A stretch of 7,276 nt of DNA from Deltaproteobacteria bacterium (GCA_019309665.1 JAFDFV010000083.1:1-7276), one strand, 5' to 3'; counted from the first letter of the stretch, positions 1 through 5,497 are shown. Made by a program: numbers and translations. Notes: generated by a model from the letters alone, not told the origin.

Positions 1-1561
1 ATTTTGAAAGAACCATCAGCTTTTCTCTATCAACATTAATTCCCGTCATTTCCATTTTCATAAGGACCGGCACAAGGGGCATTTCTACTTTTTCAAAAAG
101 TTCTTCAAGCCCCAAGTCTTTCAGCATGGGCATAAGTACATTGTAAGCCATAAGCGTAATATCGGCATCCTCGCAGGCGTACGGCACAGCCTTTTCAAGG
201 GGAACCTTTGAGAAACAGGAAGCATTTTTACCTTTACCTGCTACTTCCTCGTATAAAATCGTCTTGTGATCGAGAAAATCAAGAGCAATCTGATCAAGAT
301 TGTGAGCGCGCTTCGAAGGGTTAATAAGGTAAGATGCCAGCATGGTATCAAATATTACTCCGGAAAGATTTATTCCATGACGTGAAAGGACAATCCAGTC
401 ATATTTTATGTTCTGGCCTATTTTTTTTAGTTTATGATTTTCAAGTACCGGCTTAAGCATCTTTAAAACTTCATCCCGCTTAAGCTGTTTTGGTGCGTTT
501 TTATATTCATGAGTGCACGGAATGTAAAAAGCCTCATCAGCCTTTACTGAAAAAGACAAACCCACAAGCTCTGCCGCCATTGGATTTTTAGAGGTAGTTT
601 CAGTATCAATGGCAAATAAGCCTGAAGCCTCTAAAATCGCAATAAGATCGGAAAGCTCATCAATACTCAATACTGCCTTGTATTTCTTTTTTGATAAATC
701 CGCCCCTTTTATAACAGACTGCTGCAACTGCCTGAATTCCAGTTTTTTAAAGAGTCTGGAGAGAACGGCGTTGTCAGGAGCTTTATATTTAAAGTCTTCA
801 GGTGTAAAGGCCAAGGATACTTTGTCATTTATTCTAACAAGTTCTCTGCTCAATAATGCCTGTTCTTTATACCGGACAAGATTTTCATGCTGCTTTTTTT
901 TCTTTATTGTATCTACCTGCTCGTATAAATGCTCCATGCTCCCGAACGTCTTTATCAATGCAAGCGAAGTCTTTGGGCCCATCCCGGGTACGCCGGGAAT
1001 ATTATCGGCAGAATCACCGGAAAGCCCCATAACATCAACCATCTGGCGAGGTTCAAGCCCGTATGTATCTTTAATAAAATCAATATCAATTGTCTTTTCT
1101 TTCATTGGGTCCCAGATAATAGATTTATCTGTAACAAGCTGCATGAAATCTTTATCGCCTGTAACCATAATTACAGAAAATCCCGCCTCCTCTGCCTTGC
1201 GCGCAAGAGTGCCTATGAGATCGTCAGCTTCGTAGCCAGACATTTCAACAACCGGTAGGTTGAACCCTTTTGTTATATCCTTTATATATGGAATTTGAAT
1301 TGATAAATCTTCCGGCATGGGAGGACGGTTGGCTTTATAGGCGTCAAACATTTCATGTCTAAAAGTAGGGCCTTTTACGTCAAAAAACATTCCTGCGTAT
1401 TCTGGATTACGATCTTCTATGAGCTTTAAAAGCATTTTCGTAAAACCCAAAACAGCATTTGTGGGAAGGCCCTTTGAATTGGAAAGTCCCCTGATTGCAT
1501 GATAAGCACGATAAATATACGCGCTGCCGTCTATCAGGTATATTGTTTTGTCTTTATACAT
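1..1561 (-). CDS. polA: DNA polymerase I, N-terminal part (cut by window edge)
   Basis: DNA polymerase I fills gaps and removes RNA primers during replication and repair. The 520 codons visible cover two nuclease domains. The 5'-nuclease (about residues 1-290) shows D11 in LIDGSAYIYRAYH, EADD at 111-114, GDKD at 135-138, GLSGDSADNIPG at 179-190 and the helix-hairpin-helix VPGMGPKT at 191-198. The DEDD proofreading domain follows with D319/E321 in IDTET, D388 in GQNIKYD, and Y461/D465 in YACEDAD. All key acidic residues are present, so both nucleases should be active, unlike PolA lineages with a dead exonuclease. The polymerase domain is just starting at residues 501-520 (MEMTGINVD) and continues beyond base 1. 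The ATG at 1561 is the first possible start, because an in-frame TGA lies three codons upstream. No good Shine-Dalgarno is visible. The gene is divergent from the yccU-type gene, with repeats in the gap. Confidence 0.97.
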   Translation of the reverse strand, partial: MYKDKTIYLIDGSAYIYRAYHAIRGLSNSKGLPTNAVLGFTKMLLKLIEDRNPEYAGMFFDVKGPTFRHEMFDAYKANRPPMPEDLSIQIPYIKDITKGFNLPVVEMSGYEADDLIGTLARKAEEAGFSVIMVTGDKDFMQLVTDKSIIWDPMKEKTIDIDFIKDTYGLEPRQMVDVMGLSGDSADNIPGVPGMGPKTSLALIKTFGSMEHLYEQVDTIKKKKQHENLVRYKEQALLSRELVRINDKVSLAFTPEDFKYKAPDNAVLSRLFKKLEFRQLQQSVIKGADLSKKKYKAVLSIDELSDLIAILEASGLFAIDTETTSKNPMAAELVGLSFSVKADEAFYIPCTHEYKNAPKQLKRDEVLKMLKPVLENHKLKKIGQNIKYDWIVLSRHGINLSGVIFDTMLASYLINPSKRAHNLDQIALDFLDHKTILYEEVAGKGKNASCFSKVPLEKAVPYACEDADITLMAYNVLMPMLKDLGLEELFEKVEMPLVPVLMKMEMTGINVDREKLMVLSK

Positions 1562-1611
1562 AAAAATTCAGGTTGCAGATTACAGGTTTTATTGGTATCT
1601 ATTTTTGTAGT

Positions 1612-1674
1612 GGTTCACGGTTCACGGTTCACGGTTCACGGTTCACGGTTTTATGTTTTATCAACCGTTAACCG
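1612..1674. repeat. Five-copy GGTTCAC heptad array plus inverted half
   Basis: Five perfect tandem copies of GGTTCAC fill 1612-1646, followed by GGTT. After a 12-base loop comes an inverted relative, AACCGTTAACCG (1663-1674), which pairs with CGGTTCACGGTT (1639-1650) at 11 of 12 positions. A further CAACCG/CGGTTG pair overlaps the right side (1662-1684). Any polA transcript starting upstream must cross it, about 50-110 bases before the polA ATG. Related heptads recur at 2616-2797, and the GTTCACGG core recurs at 3713-3800. There is no spacer-repeat alternation, so this is not CRISPR. Confidence 0.9.
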
Positions 1675-1760
1675 CAAACGGTTGCCCATTTTTTTCTTAT
1701 AGACTTTATCTGCTTTTATCACTAATAGACTAAAACAACAAGGCTGTTTAACTTAATAAA
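1675..1760. other. Gene-free AT-rich spacer upstream of polA
   Basis: Between the heptad array and MITE-like copy A is AT-rich sequence without a credible ORF. The polA promoter (minus strand) should lie here or in the flanking repeats. The best candidate I can see is weak: TTGTTG followed by a TAAAAG-like -10 at normal spacing on the minus strand. I do not call it. Confidence 0.4.
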
Positions 1761-1968
1761 AAGTGCCTAAAGTGAGCTAAAGTGCCTAAAATGCCTAAAG
1801 TTATGGTACGCCTTCGGCGTGGCTATAAATTTTCAGGGCTTGGTTATAAGTTCAGATATAAACAAAGTGAGCAAAATTGTATGGTAAAAAAAATTAAAAT
1901 TGGCAGCGCCAAAGACGCATTCCTTAACCTTAGGCACTTTAATATACTTTAGCTCACTTTAGGCACTT
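1761..1968 (+). mobile_element. MITE-like palindromic element, copy A
   Basis: A 208-bp element whose two ends are inverted versions of AAGTGCCTAAAGTGAG. The left arm (1761-1821) continues with repeated A-A-A-G-T-G-type units of 9-11 bases and ends in the mini-hairpin ACGCC-TTC-GGCGT. The right arm (about 1883-1968, read inward on the minus strand) has the same first 16 bases, then AAGTATATT and a GCGTC-TTT-GGCGC mini-hairpin. The centre (1822-1882) has no ORF. Both arms recur at 5210-5428 in the opposite orientation: the left arm matches at 59 of 61 positions and the right arm at about 90%. Two copies with conserved ends, variable middles and no transposase fit a non-autonomous mobile element. 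No clear target-site duplication was found. It ends 18 bases before the yccU-type start codon. Confidence 0.75.
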
Positions 1969-1986
1969 AACGTTTGGGGAACATAT

Positions 1987-2409
1987 ATGAAAAAAGGCAA
2001 AATAATCACTGAAGACAGTGAAATAAAACATATTCTGGCAGATTCAAAAAACATAGCGGTTTTAGGTTTGAGCCCTAAACCGCAAAGAGACTCCCATATT
2101 GTTGCCAAGTATCTTAAAGAACAAGGCTATAAAATTATTCCAGTACGACCCAAGCAAAAGGAGATTCTTGGAGAAAAAGCATATTCATCAATAGAAGATA
2201 TTAAGGACCCTGTAGATATTGTTAATGTATTTAGAAACTCCTCTCAGATAATGCCGCATGCACATGAAGCTATTCGAATCAAGCCAAAAGTTTTCTGGAT
2301 GCAGCTTAATATAGAAAATCATGAAGCTGCAAAATTACTGACAAAAGCAGGTATAGATGTTGTAATGAACCATTGCATAAGTGTAGAACATGGCAGACTC
2401 TTCAACTAA
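1987..2409 (+). CDS. YccU-type CoA-binding protein
   Basis: A 140-residue single-domain protein of the CoA-binding_2 (Rossmann-fold) family, about the length of E. coli YccU (137). Family hallmarks are the N-terminal nucleotide-binding strand and loop, IAVLGLSPKPQRDSHIVAKY (residues 23-42), then the GYKIIPVRP strand, EILGEKAYSS, VDIVNVFR and KVFWMQL blocks, and the C-terminal VVMNHCISVEHGRL. Relatives bind CoA or acyl-CoA, but their physiological role is largely unknown. Some bacterial YccU-like proteins have been linked to protein acylation control, which I do not infer here. The ATG has a good Shine-Dalgarno (GGGGA, about 7 bases upstream). The 3' end overlaps the next gene by 20 bp, suggesting translational coupling. 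The upstream 5' region is the right end of MITE-like copy A, so its promoter may be inside the element. Confidence 0.9.
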   Translation: MKKGKIITEDSEIKHILADSKNIAVLGLSPKPQRDSHIVAKYLKEQGYKIIPVRPKQKEILGEKAYSSIEDIKDPVDIVNVFRNSSQIMPHAHEAIRIKPKVFWMQLNIENHEAAKLLTKAGIDVVMNHCISVEHGRLFN

Positions 2410-2614
2410 ATTGAAATACCGTGAAAGACGGCTCCGAACAAAGCCAACAAACTGCCATTGCTGCGGCAATAAAGCCCCCTTTTACTGGACATGCAGGTGC
2501 GGCTTTGCAATTTGTCAGGAATGCATGTATGAAAATGTCTGGGGAATGTCTTGCAATGGAATAACCTGGCAATGCCCTGACTGCGGAGGGCAGAATAATT
2601 TCGGGAATCAATAA
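2390..2614 (+). CDS. Small ten-cysteine, RING-like double zinc-binding protein
   Basis: A 74-residue basic-then-cysteine-rich protein that I cannot assign to a named family. Cysteines lie at 22, 24, 25, 35, 37, 42, 45, 55, 62 and 65. Taking four pairs, the spacing is C-x2-C-x9-C-x-C-x4-C-x2-C-x16-C-x2-C. This resembles a cross-brace RING or double zinc ribbon with a Cys where RING often has His. CPDCGGQN near the C terminus is a typical zinc-ribbon knuckle. The N-terminal stretch (KLKYRERRLRTKP) is strongly basic and could bind nucleic acid. There are no membrane segments. It starts inside the yccU-type gene in another frame with a weak Shine-Dalgarno, so it is probably translated by coupling. 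That the ORF is real is supported by coherent Zn-knuckle spacing, which a random frame would not give. Function, including any protein-modifier role, is unknown. Confidence 0.8.
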   Translation: MADSSTKLKYRERRLRTKPTNCHCCGNKAPFYWTCRCGFAICQECMYENVWGMSCNGITWQCPDCGGQNNFGNQ

Positions 2615-2615
2615 A

Positions 2616-2797
2616 GTAACGGTTTACAGTTCACGGTTCACGGTTTTTTCAATGAACTATGCACCGATTGAAGCATTTTGGATATTGTTTTCAACTCTTG
2701 AATTAATTCTTTATCTTCAAAAGAGGACCCCATAATTCTTTTCTACCTTCTGTTTTTTTCAACCGTGAACCGATAACTGTAAACCGTAAACCGTTAC
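2616..2797. repeat. Heptad-based inverted repeat between convergent stop codons
   Basis: The left arm (2616-2645) and the inverted right arm (2761-2797) both begin GTAACGGTTTAC and end GGTTCACGGTT. They match at 28 of 30 positions once a single extra heptad (GGTTTAC) in the right arm is removed. The arms abut the stop codons: TAA at 2612-2614 for the plus-strand gene, and TAA read on the minus strand (2799-2801) for panB, each one base away. The whole could fold as a long stem-loop and may serve as a bidirectional terminator. T- and A-runs flank the inner ends of the arms. A remnant ORF lies inside. Confidence 0.85.
2638..2733 (-). pseudogene. Probable C-terminal remnant of S23/four-helix-bundle (rRNA IVS) protein
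   Basis: A 31-codon reading frame on the minus strand ends SKMLQSVHSSLKKP and then TGA. The pattern E-L-x2-I-x-K-M-L-x3-h-x-S-L-K matches the last helix of the S23 intervening-sequence family, proteins of about 115-125 residues encoded in 23S rRNA insertions or free in genomes. An in-frame TAG lies three codons before the ATG, and nothing upstream resembles the first three helices, so this would be an internally deleted remnant. In my recollection such genes in Desulfobacterota are often bordered by GTGAACC-type repeats, as here. The match is short; the stretch could also be non-coding by chance. No suitably spaced ribosome site is visible. Confidence 0.4.
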
Positions 2798-2798
2798 C

Positions 2799-3587
2799 TT
2801 AATAACTATGTTCTTTGCCGGGAAATTTGCCTGCCTGCACTTCTTCCACATATTGTTTTATCCCCTTTTTAGCTTCATCAACGATTCCGGCGTATTGCTT
2901 AACAAATTTCGGGACATGTCTTTCATTTAATCCAAGGAGATCGTGAAGAACAAGGATTTGTCCGTCACAATACGAGCCCGCACCAATCCCAATGGTCGGA
3001 ATTGTCAGGGCTTTTGTTATCTTTTCAGAAATTTTAGAAGGAATTCCTTCTAAAACAACAGAAAATGCTCCCGCTGCTTCTATTTCAAGAGCATCTGACA
3101 TCAGCCGTTCTTCATCACGCTGAACCTTGTAGCCTCCCATTTGATGAACAGACTGAGGGGTAAGGCCGATATGAGCCATTACTGGAATTCCTACTTCTGA
3201 TATTGCTTTAATTATCTCACTGACCGCTGCGCCTCCTTCAAGTTTAATCGCTGCTGCTCCAGCTTCTTTAAGAAACCTTCCTGCATTGGCAATTGCCTGG
3301 CTCTTGCCTGGCTGGTAAGACATAAAAGGCATATCGCCCACAACCATCGCGTTCCGGACGGCTTTGGACACAATCCGGGTATGATAAACCATCTCATCCA
3401 TTGTAACAGGCAGTGTGCTTGATTCTCCCTGAACCACCATCCCCAATGAATCTCCCACAAGAATAAGGTGCACTCCTGATTCATCAACCATCCTGGCAAA
3501 TGGAAAGTCATAGGCTGTAAGGGCAACAATCTTTTCACCCTTTTCCTTCATTCTATACAAAGTTTTGATTGTAACCTGTGGCTGCAT
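2799..3587 (-). CDS. panB: 3-methyl-2-oxobutanoate hydroxymethyltransferase
   Basis: PanB transfers a hydroxymethyl group from 5,10-methylene-tetrahydrofolate to 2-oxoisovalerate, giving ketopantoate, the first committed step of pantothenate and CoA synthesis in the cytoplasm. The 262 residues match the usual length (264 in E. coli) and the whole TIM barrel is present. Visible signatures are LTAYDFPFA (23-31), VGDSLGMVVQG with metal ligand D46 (44-54), GDMPFMSY with metal ligand D85, IKLEGG with substrate-contacting K115 and E117, MAHIGLTPQSV (137-147), VVLEG with the catalytic-base position E180, IGIGAG, and C-terminal FPGKEHSY. All expected active-site residues are intact. The ATG at 3587 has AGAGGA seven bases upstream. 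panC and panD are not in the window, so the gene stands alone. It is divergent from hisS and ends one base from a palindromic repeat that may act as terminator. Confidence 0.98.
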   Translation of the reverse strand: MQPQVTIKTLYRMKEKGEKIVALTAYDFPFARMVDESGVHLILVGDSLGMVVQGESSTLPVTMDEMVYHTRIVSKAVRNAMVVGDMPFMSYQPGKSQAIANAGRFLKEAGAAAIKLEGGAAVSEIIKAISEVGIPVMAHIGLTPQSVHQMGGYKVQRDEERLMSDALEIEAAGAFSVVLEGIPSKISEKITKALTIPTIGIGAGSYCDGQILVLHDLLGLNERHVPKFVKQYAGIVDEAKKGIKQYVEEVQAGKFPGKEHSY

Positions 3588-3623
3588 TGTATTATCCTCT
3601 TAACCTATTATTTTTACAGAATT

Positions 3624-3650
3624 TTTATAAATTTAAACATATCATGTCAA
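3624..3650 (-). promoter_or_regulatory. Candidate sigma70 promoter for panB
   Basis: On the minus strand a perfect -35 TTGACA (3650-3645) is followed after 15 bases by TATAAA (3629-3624). The spacer is short; shifting the -10 by one or two bases gives poorer boxes with 16-17 spacing. Transcription would start about 30 bases upstream of the panB ATG. It lies back to back with the plus-strand promoter at 3665. Confidence 0.5.
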
Positions 3651-3664
3651 GAAAAACATTAGTA

Positions 3665-3694
3665 TTGACTTAATAAAGTATATTAAGATATAAA
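3665..3694 (+). promoter_or_regulatory. Candidate sigma70 promoter for hisS
   Basis: TTGACT at 3665-3670 and TATAAA at 3689-3694 are separated by 18 bases, close to the sigma70 consensus. Transcription would begin near 3701 and yield a leader of about 230 bases before the hisS ATG, containing the inverted repeat at 3713-3800 and the REP-like doublet at 3833-3894. The -35 boxes of this and the panB promoter are only 14 bases apart. Confidence 0.55.
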
Positions 3695-3712
3695 ATAAGT
3701 TTATAAATTAGT

Positions 3713-3800
3713 AGCCGTTCACGGCTTGAAATTGGAAATTGGGAAGAACAATACAAAAGCATGAAGACCAAATTTCTAATTTCGACGTTCCGTGAACGCT
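3713..3800. repeat. Decayed inverted repeat with GTTCACGG ends
   Basis: The left arm (3713-3742) and the inverted right arm (3768-3800) share AGC(C)GTTCACGG at the outside and GAAATT-x-GAAATT-x-GG at the inside, with a few mismatches and an indel between. The loop is about 25 bases. The outer core GTTCACGG links it to the heptad repeats near 1612 and 2616. It lies in the presumed hisS leader; no ORF is inside. Confidence 0.7.
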
Positions 3801-3832
3801 TACCAATTATTATACCATACTCCTTTTTTCTC

Positions 3833-3894
3833 GTTCCCATGCTCTATCGTGGGAATGCATACCATATGGGTTCCCACACCGGACAATGGGAACC
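3833..3894. repeat. REP-like hairpin doublet (REPIN-type)
   Basis: Two tandem hairpins lie 35-100 bases before hisS. The first (3833-3856) pairs TTCCCA with TGGGAA; the second (3869-3894) pairs GGTTCCCA with TGGGAACC perfectly across a 10-base loop. The 8-base palindrome CCATATGG (3862-3869) sits between them. The outer flanks, TCTCGTTCCCA and TGGGAACCAGGCAAA, match in inverted form the flanks of the single hairpin at 5291-5325. The TTCCCA...TGGGAA type resembles REP sequences associated with RAYT (REP-associated tyrosine) transposases; no such gene is in the window. Confidence 0.75.
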
Positions 3895-3933
3895 AGGCAA
3901 ACCTTGAACCTGACAACCTGAGTAGTTAATATA

Positions 3934-5205
3934 ATGATTCAATTAATTAGAGGATTCAAAGATATTCTCCCTGGAGAAGTTGAGCTCTGGCAAAATATAG
4001 AAAAAACTACCCGCTCACTTTTTGAGGATTTTGGATTTAAGGAAATCCGACTGCCGATTCTGGAACGTACTGAGCTTTTTGCAAGGAGCATTGGAGAGGA
4101 TACCGATATTGTAGAAAAAGAAATGTATACTTTCCCTGACAGAAAGGGAGACCTTATTACACTGAGGCCGGAAGCTACAGCATCTGTTGTTCGTTCATAT
4201 ATTCAGCATAAAATGTATGCAAAGGATCCTGTGCGGAAATTTTATAGCATCGGGCCGATGTTTCGAAGAGAAAGACCTCAGAAAGGAAGGTATAGGCAAT
4301 TTTATCAGATTAATGCCGAAGTGTTTGGTATAGATTCGCCATTTATTGATGCGCAGCTTATTTTTCTGGCTGTGAAACTTTTTTCCATGCTTAAAGTAAC
4401 GGACGCAAAACCCCACATAAATTCATTGGGTTGCCCGAAATGCCGTTTAAATTTTAAGGAATCTCTTTCTAGTTTTCTTTCATCTGTAACAGAAAAATTG
4501 TGCCAGGATTGTCTTAGAAGAAGCAAAAAAAATCCTCTAAGGGCGCTTGACTGCAAAAACTCTTCGTGCCGTGAGGCTATGGTGAATGCACCTGCTCTGA
4601 TAGATTATTTATGCCCCGAATGCACTCAACACTTTGAAACAGTTAAATATGCGCTTGGAAAATTTAAAATTCCATTTGTAATCGACAAAAGACTGGTTAG
4701 GGGTCTGGACTATTATACCCGAACCACCTTTGAAATTCAGACAGGTTTATTAGGCGCCCAGAATGCTGTAGCCGGTGGCGGGCGTTATGATGGTCTGGTA
4801 AAGGCTCTGGGAGGGCCTGACCAGCCTGCAATCGGCTTTGCAATAGGCCTTGACAGGCTGGCAGAAATAACAGGACTCAGGGATAAAGACTTTACGCAAA
4901 AGCCTGATATTTTTATAGCTGCACTTGGGGAAAAAAGCAGACCTTTAGCTTTTGAATGGAGCTGCAATTTTGGTCTTGAAGGAATTCGGCCTGAAATGGA
5001 TTTGAGCAATAGAAGCCTGAAAAGCCGGATGAAACGTGCAGACAGGCTTAAAGCCTCGTATGTGCTTATTATAGGAGACAATGAACTTGAAGAAGGATCA
5101 GTTATTCTCCGGAATATGACAACTAAAAAACAGATTTTAATCCCTATAGAAAGTTTAGTAGAAAAAGTTAAAGCGGAAATCGAGTTAGTTGCACCTTCGG
5201 TGTGA
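3934..5205 (+). CDS. hisS: Histidyl-tRNA synthetase
   Basis: HisRS is a class II synthetase that charges tRNA-His, as a cytoplasmic dimer. The 423 residues match the family (E. coli 424). Motif 1 lies in GFKEIRLPILE (34-44). TLRPEATASVVR (76-87) is present, and motif 2 is GPMFRRERPQKGRYRQF (107-123) with the conserved R113. The HisA signature LVRGLDYYTRT is at 254-264 with the catalytic-type R256, and motif 3 is GFAIGLDRL (301-309). The anticodon-binding domain follows from about 323. The insertion domain carries four cysteine pairs (167/170, 190/193, 207/212, 227/230), as in many anaerobe HisRSs, suggesting zinc or redox sites. An in-frame TGA four codons upstream fixes the ATG, although no good Shine-Dalgarno precedes it. 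The last codons (APSV, stop) fall in a small hairpin next to MITE-like copy B. aspS follows after 308 bases. Confidence 0.98.
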   Translation: MIQLIRGFKDILPGEVELWQNIEKTTRSLFEDFGFKEIRLPILERTELFARSIGEDTDIVEKEMYTFPDRKGDLITLRPEATASVVRSYIQHKMYAKDPVRKFYSIGPMFRRERPQKGRYRQFYQINAEVFGIDSPFIDAQLIFLAVKLFSMLKVTDAKPHINSLGCPKCRLNFKESLSSFLSSVTEKLCQDCLRRSKKNPLRALDCKNSSCREAMVNAPALIDYLCPECTQHFETVKYALGKFKIPFVIDKRLVRGLDYYTRTTFEIQTGLLGAQNAVAGGGRYDGLVKALGGPDQPAIGFAIGLDRLAEITGLRDKDFTQKPDIFIAALGEKSRPLAFEWSCNFGLEGIRPEMDLSNRSLKSRMKRADRLKASYVLIIGDNELEEGSVILRNMTTKKQILIPIESLVEKVKAEIELVAPSV

Positions 5206-5209
5206 ATAT

Positions 5210-5428
5210 AAGTGCCTAAAGTGAGATAAAGTATATTAAAGTGCCTAAAGTTAATGAATGCGCCTTTGGCGCTGCCAATTTTATTTTTTTGCCTGGTTCC
5301 CATGCTCCAGCGTGGGAACGAGAAATGAGAGCGAACGTAAATGCTTGATGCCCCGCTTATCAATCAGCACGCCGAAGGCGTACCTCAACTTTAGGCATTT
5401 TAGGCACTTTAGCTCACTTTAGGCACTT
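5210..5428 (-). mobile_element. MITE-like palindromic element, copy B (inverted relative to copy A)
   Basis: A 219-bp copy of the element at 1761-1968 in opposite orientation. Its left end (5210-5293) equals the reverse complement of copy A's right arm at about 90%, including AAGTATATT and the GCGCC-TTT-GGCGC mini-hairpin. Its right end (5368-5428) equals the reverse complement of copy A's left arm at 59 of 61 positions. The middle differs completely and holds a REP-like hairpin, so copies share only ends. It lies between hisS (ending 5205) and aspS, filling most of the gap. It may terminate or attenuate hisS transcription and supply promoter sequence to aspS. Confidence 0.75.
5291..5325. repeat. 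Single REP-like hairpin nested in MITE-like copy B
   Basis: GTTCCCA (5296-5302) pairs with TGGGAAC (5313-5319), and an inner GCTCCAGC extends the stem to about ten pairs including one wobble. The flanks TTTGCCTGG and CGAGAA match the inverted outer flanks of the doublet at 3833-3894, so this is the one-hairpin form of the same repeat. It could act as a terminator-like structure between hisS and aspS. Confidence 0.75.
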
Positions 5429-5448
5429 AAATTTCAGGCACTTATAAT
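5420..5448 (+). promoter_or_regulatory. Candidate aspS promoter with -35 inside the element end
   Basis: A perfect -10 TATAAT (5443-5448) is preceded at exactly 17 bases by TAGGCA (5420-5425), which matches TTGACA at four of six positions. The -35 box is part of the terminal repeat of MITE-like copy B, while the -10 box lies just outside it. Transcription would start near 5455, about 60 bases before aspS. The -35 match is modest, so this is tentative. Confidence 0.45.
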
Positions 5449-5497
5449 TCTTTGTGTAATCGTACAAAAAAATATCAATTACTTTTGACCTGTTTTT

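Noticed and set aside
1050..1075. tRNA-like GGTTCAAGCCC segment
   Set aside because: It lies inside polA coding sequence and no acceptor stem or anticodon arm can be drawn around it.
609..1258. Open reading frames on the plus strand across 609-1258
   Set aside because: They run antisense to polA, whose 5'-nuclease and exonuclease motifs are unambiguous, and their translations resemble no protein.
1612..1646. CRISPR array or origin iterons
   Set aside because: The units are 7 bp and contiguous without spacers. No dnaA, rep gene or DnaA-box cluster is nearby.
1499..1702. A 67-codon plus-strand frame containing repeated VHGSRF
   Set aside because: It is half antisense to polA, and the repeat is only translation of the GGTTCAC array; no ribosome site.
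3701..3933. T-box or other riboswitch upstream of hisS
   Set aside because: The structures are explained by repeat elements. No T-box sequence or specifier arrangement is visible, and T-boxes are mainly a Firmicutes feature.
4785..5363. A 192-codon minus-strand frame over the hisS 3' end and copy B
   Set aside because: It is the antisense of HisRS motif 3 and the anticodon-binding domain joined to repeat DNA, with low-complexity serine-rich composition.
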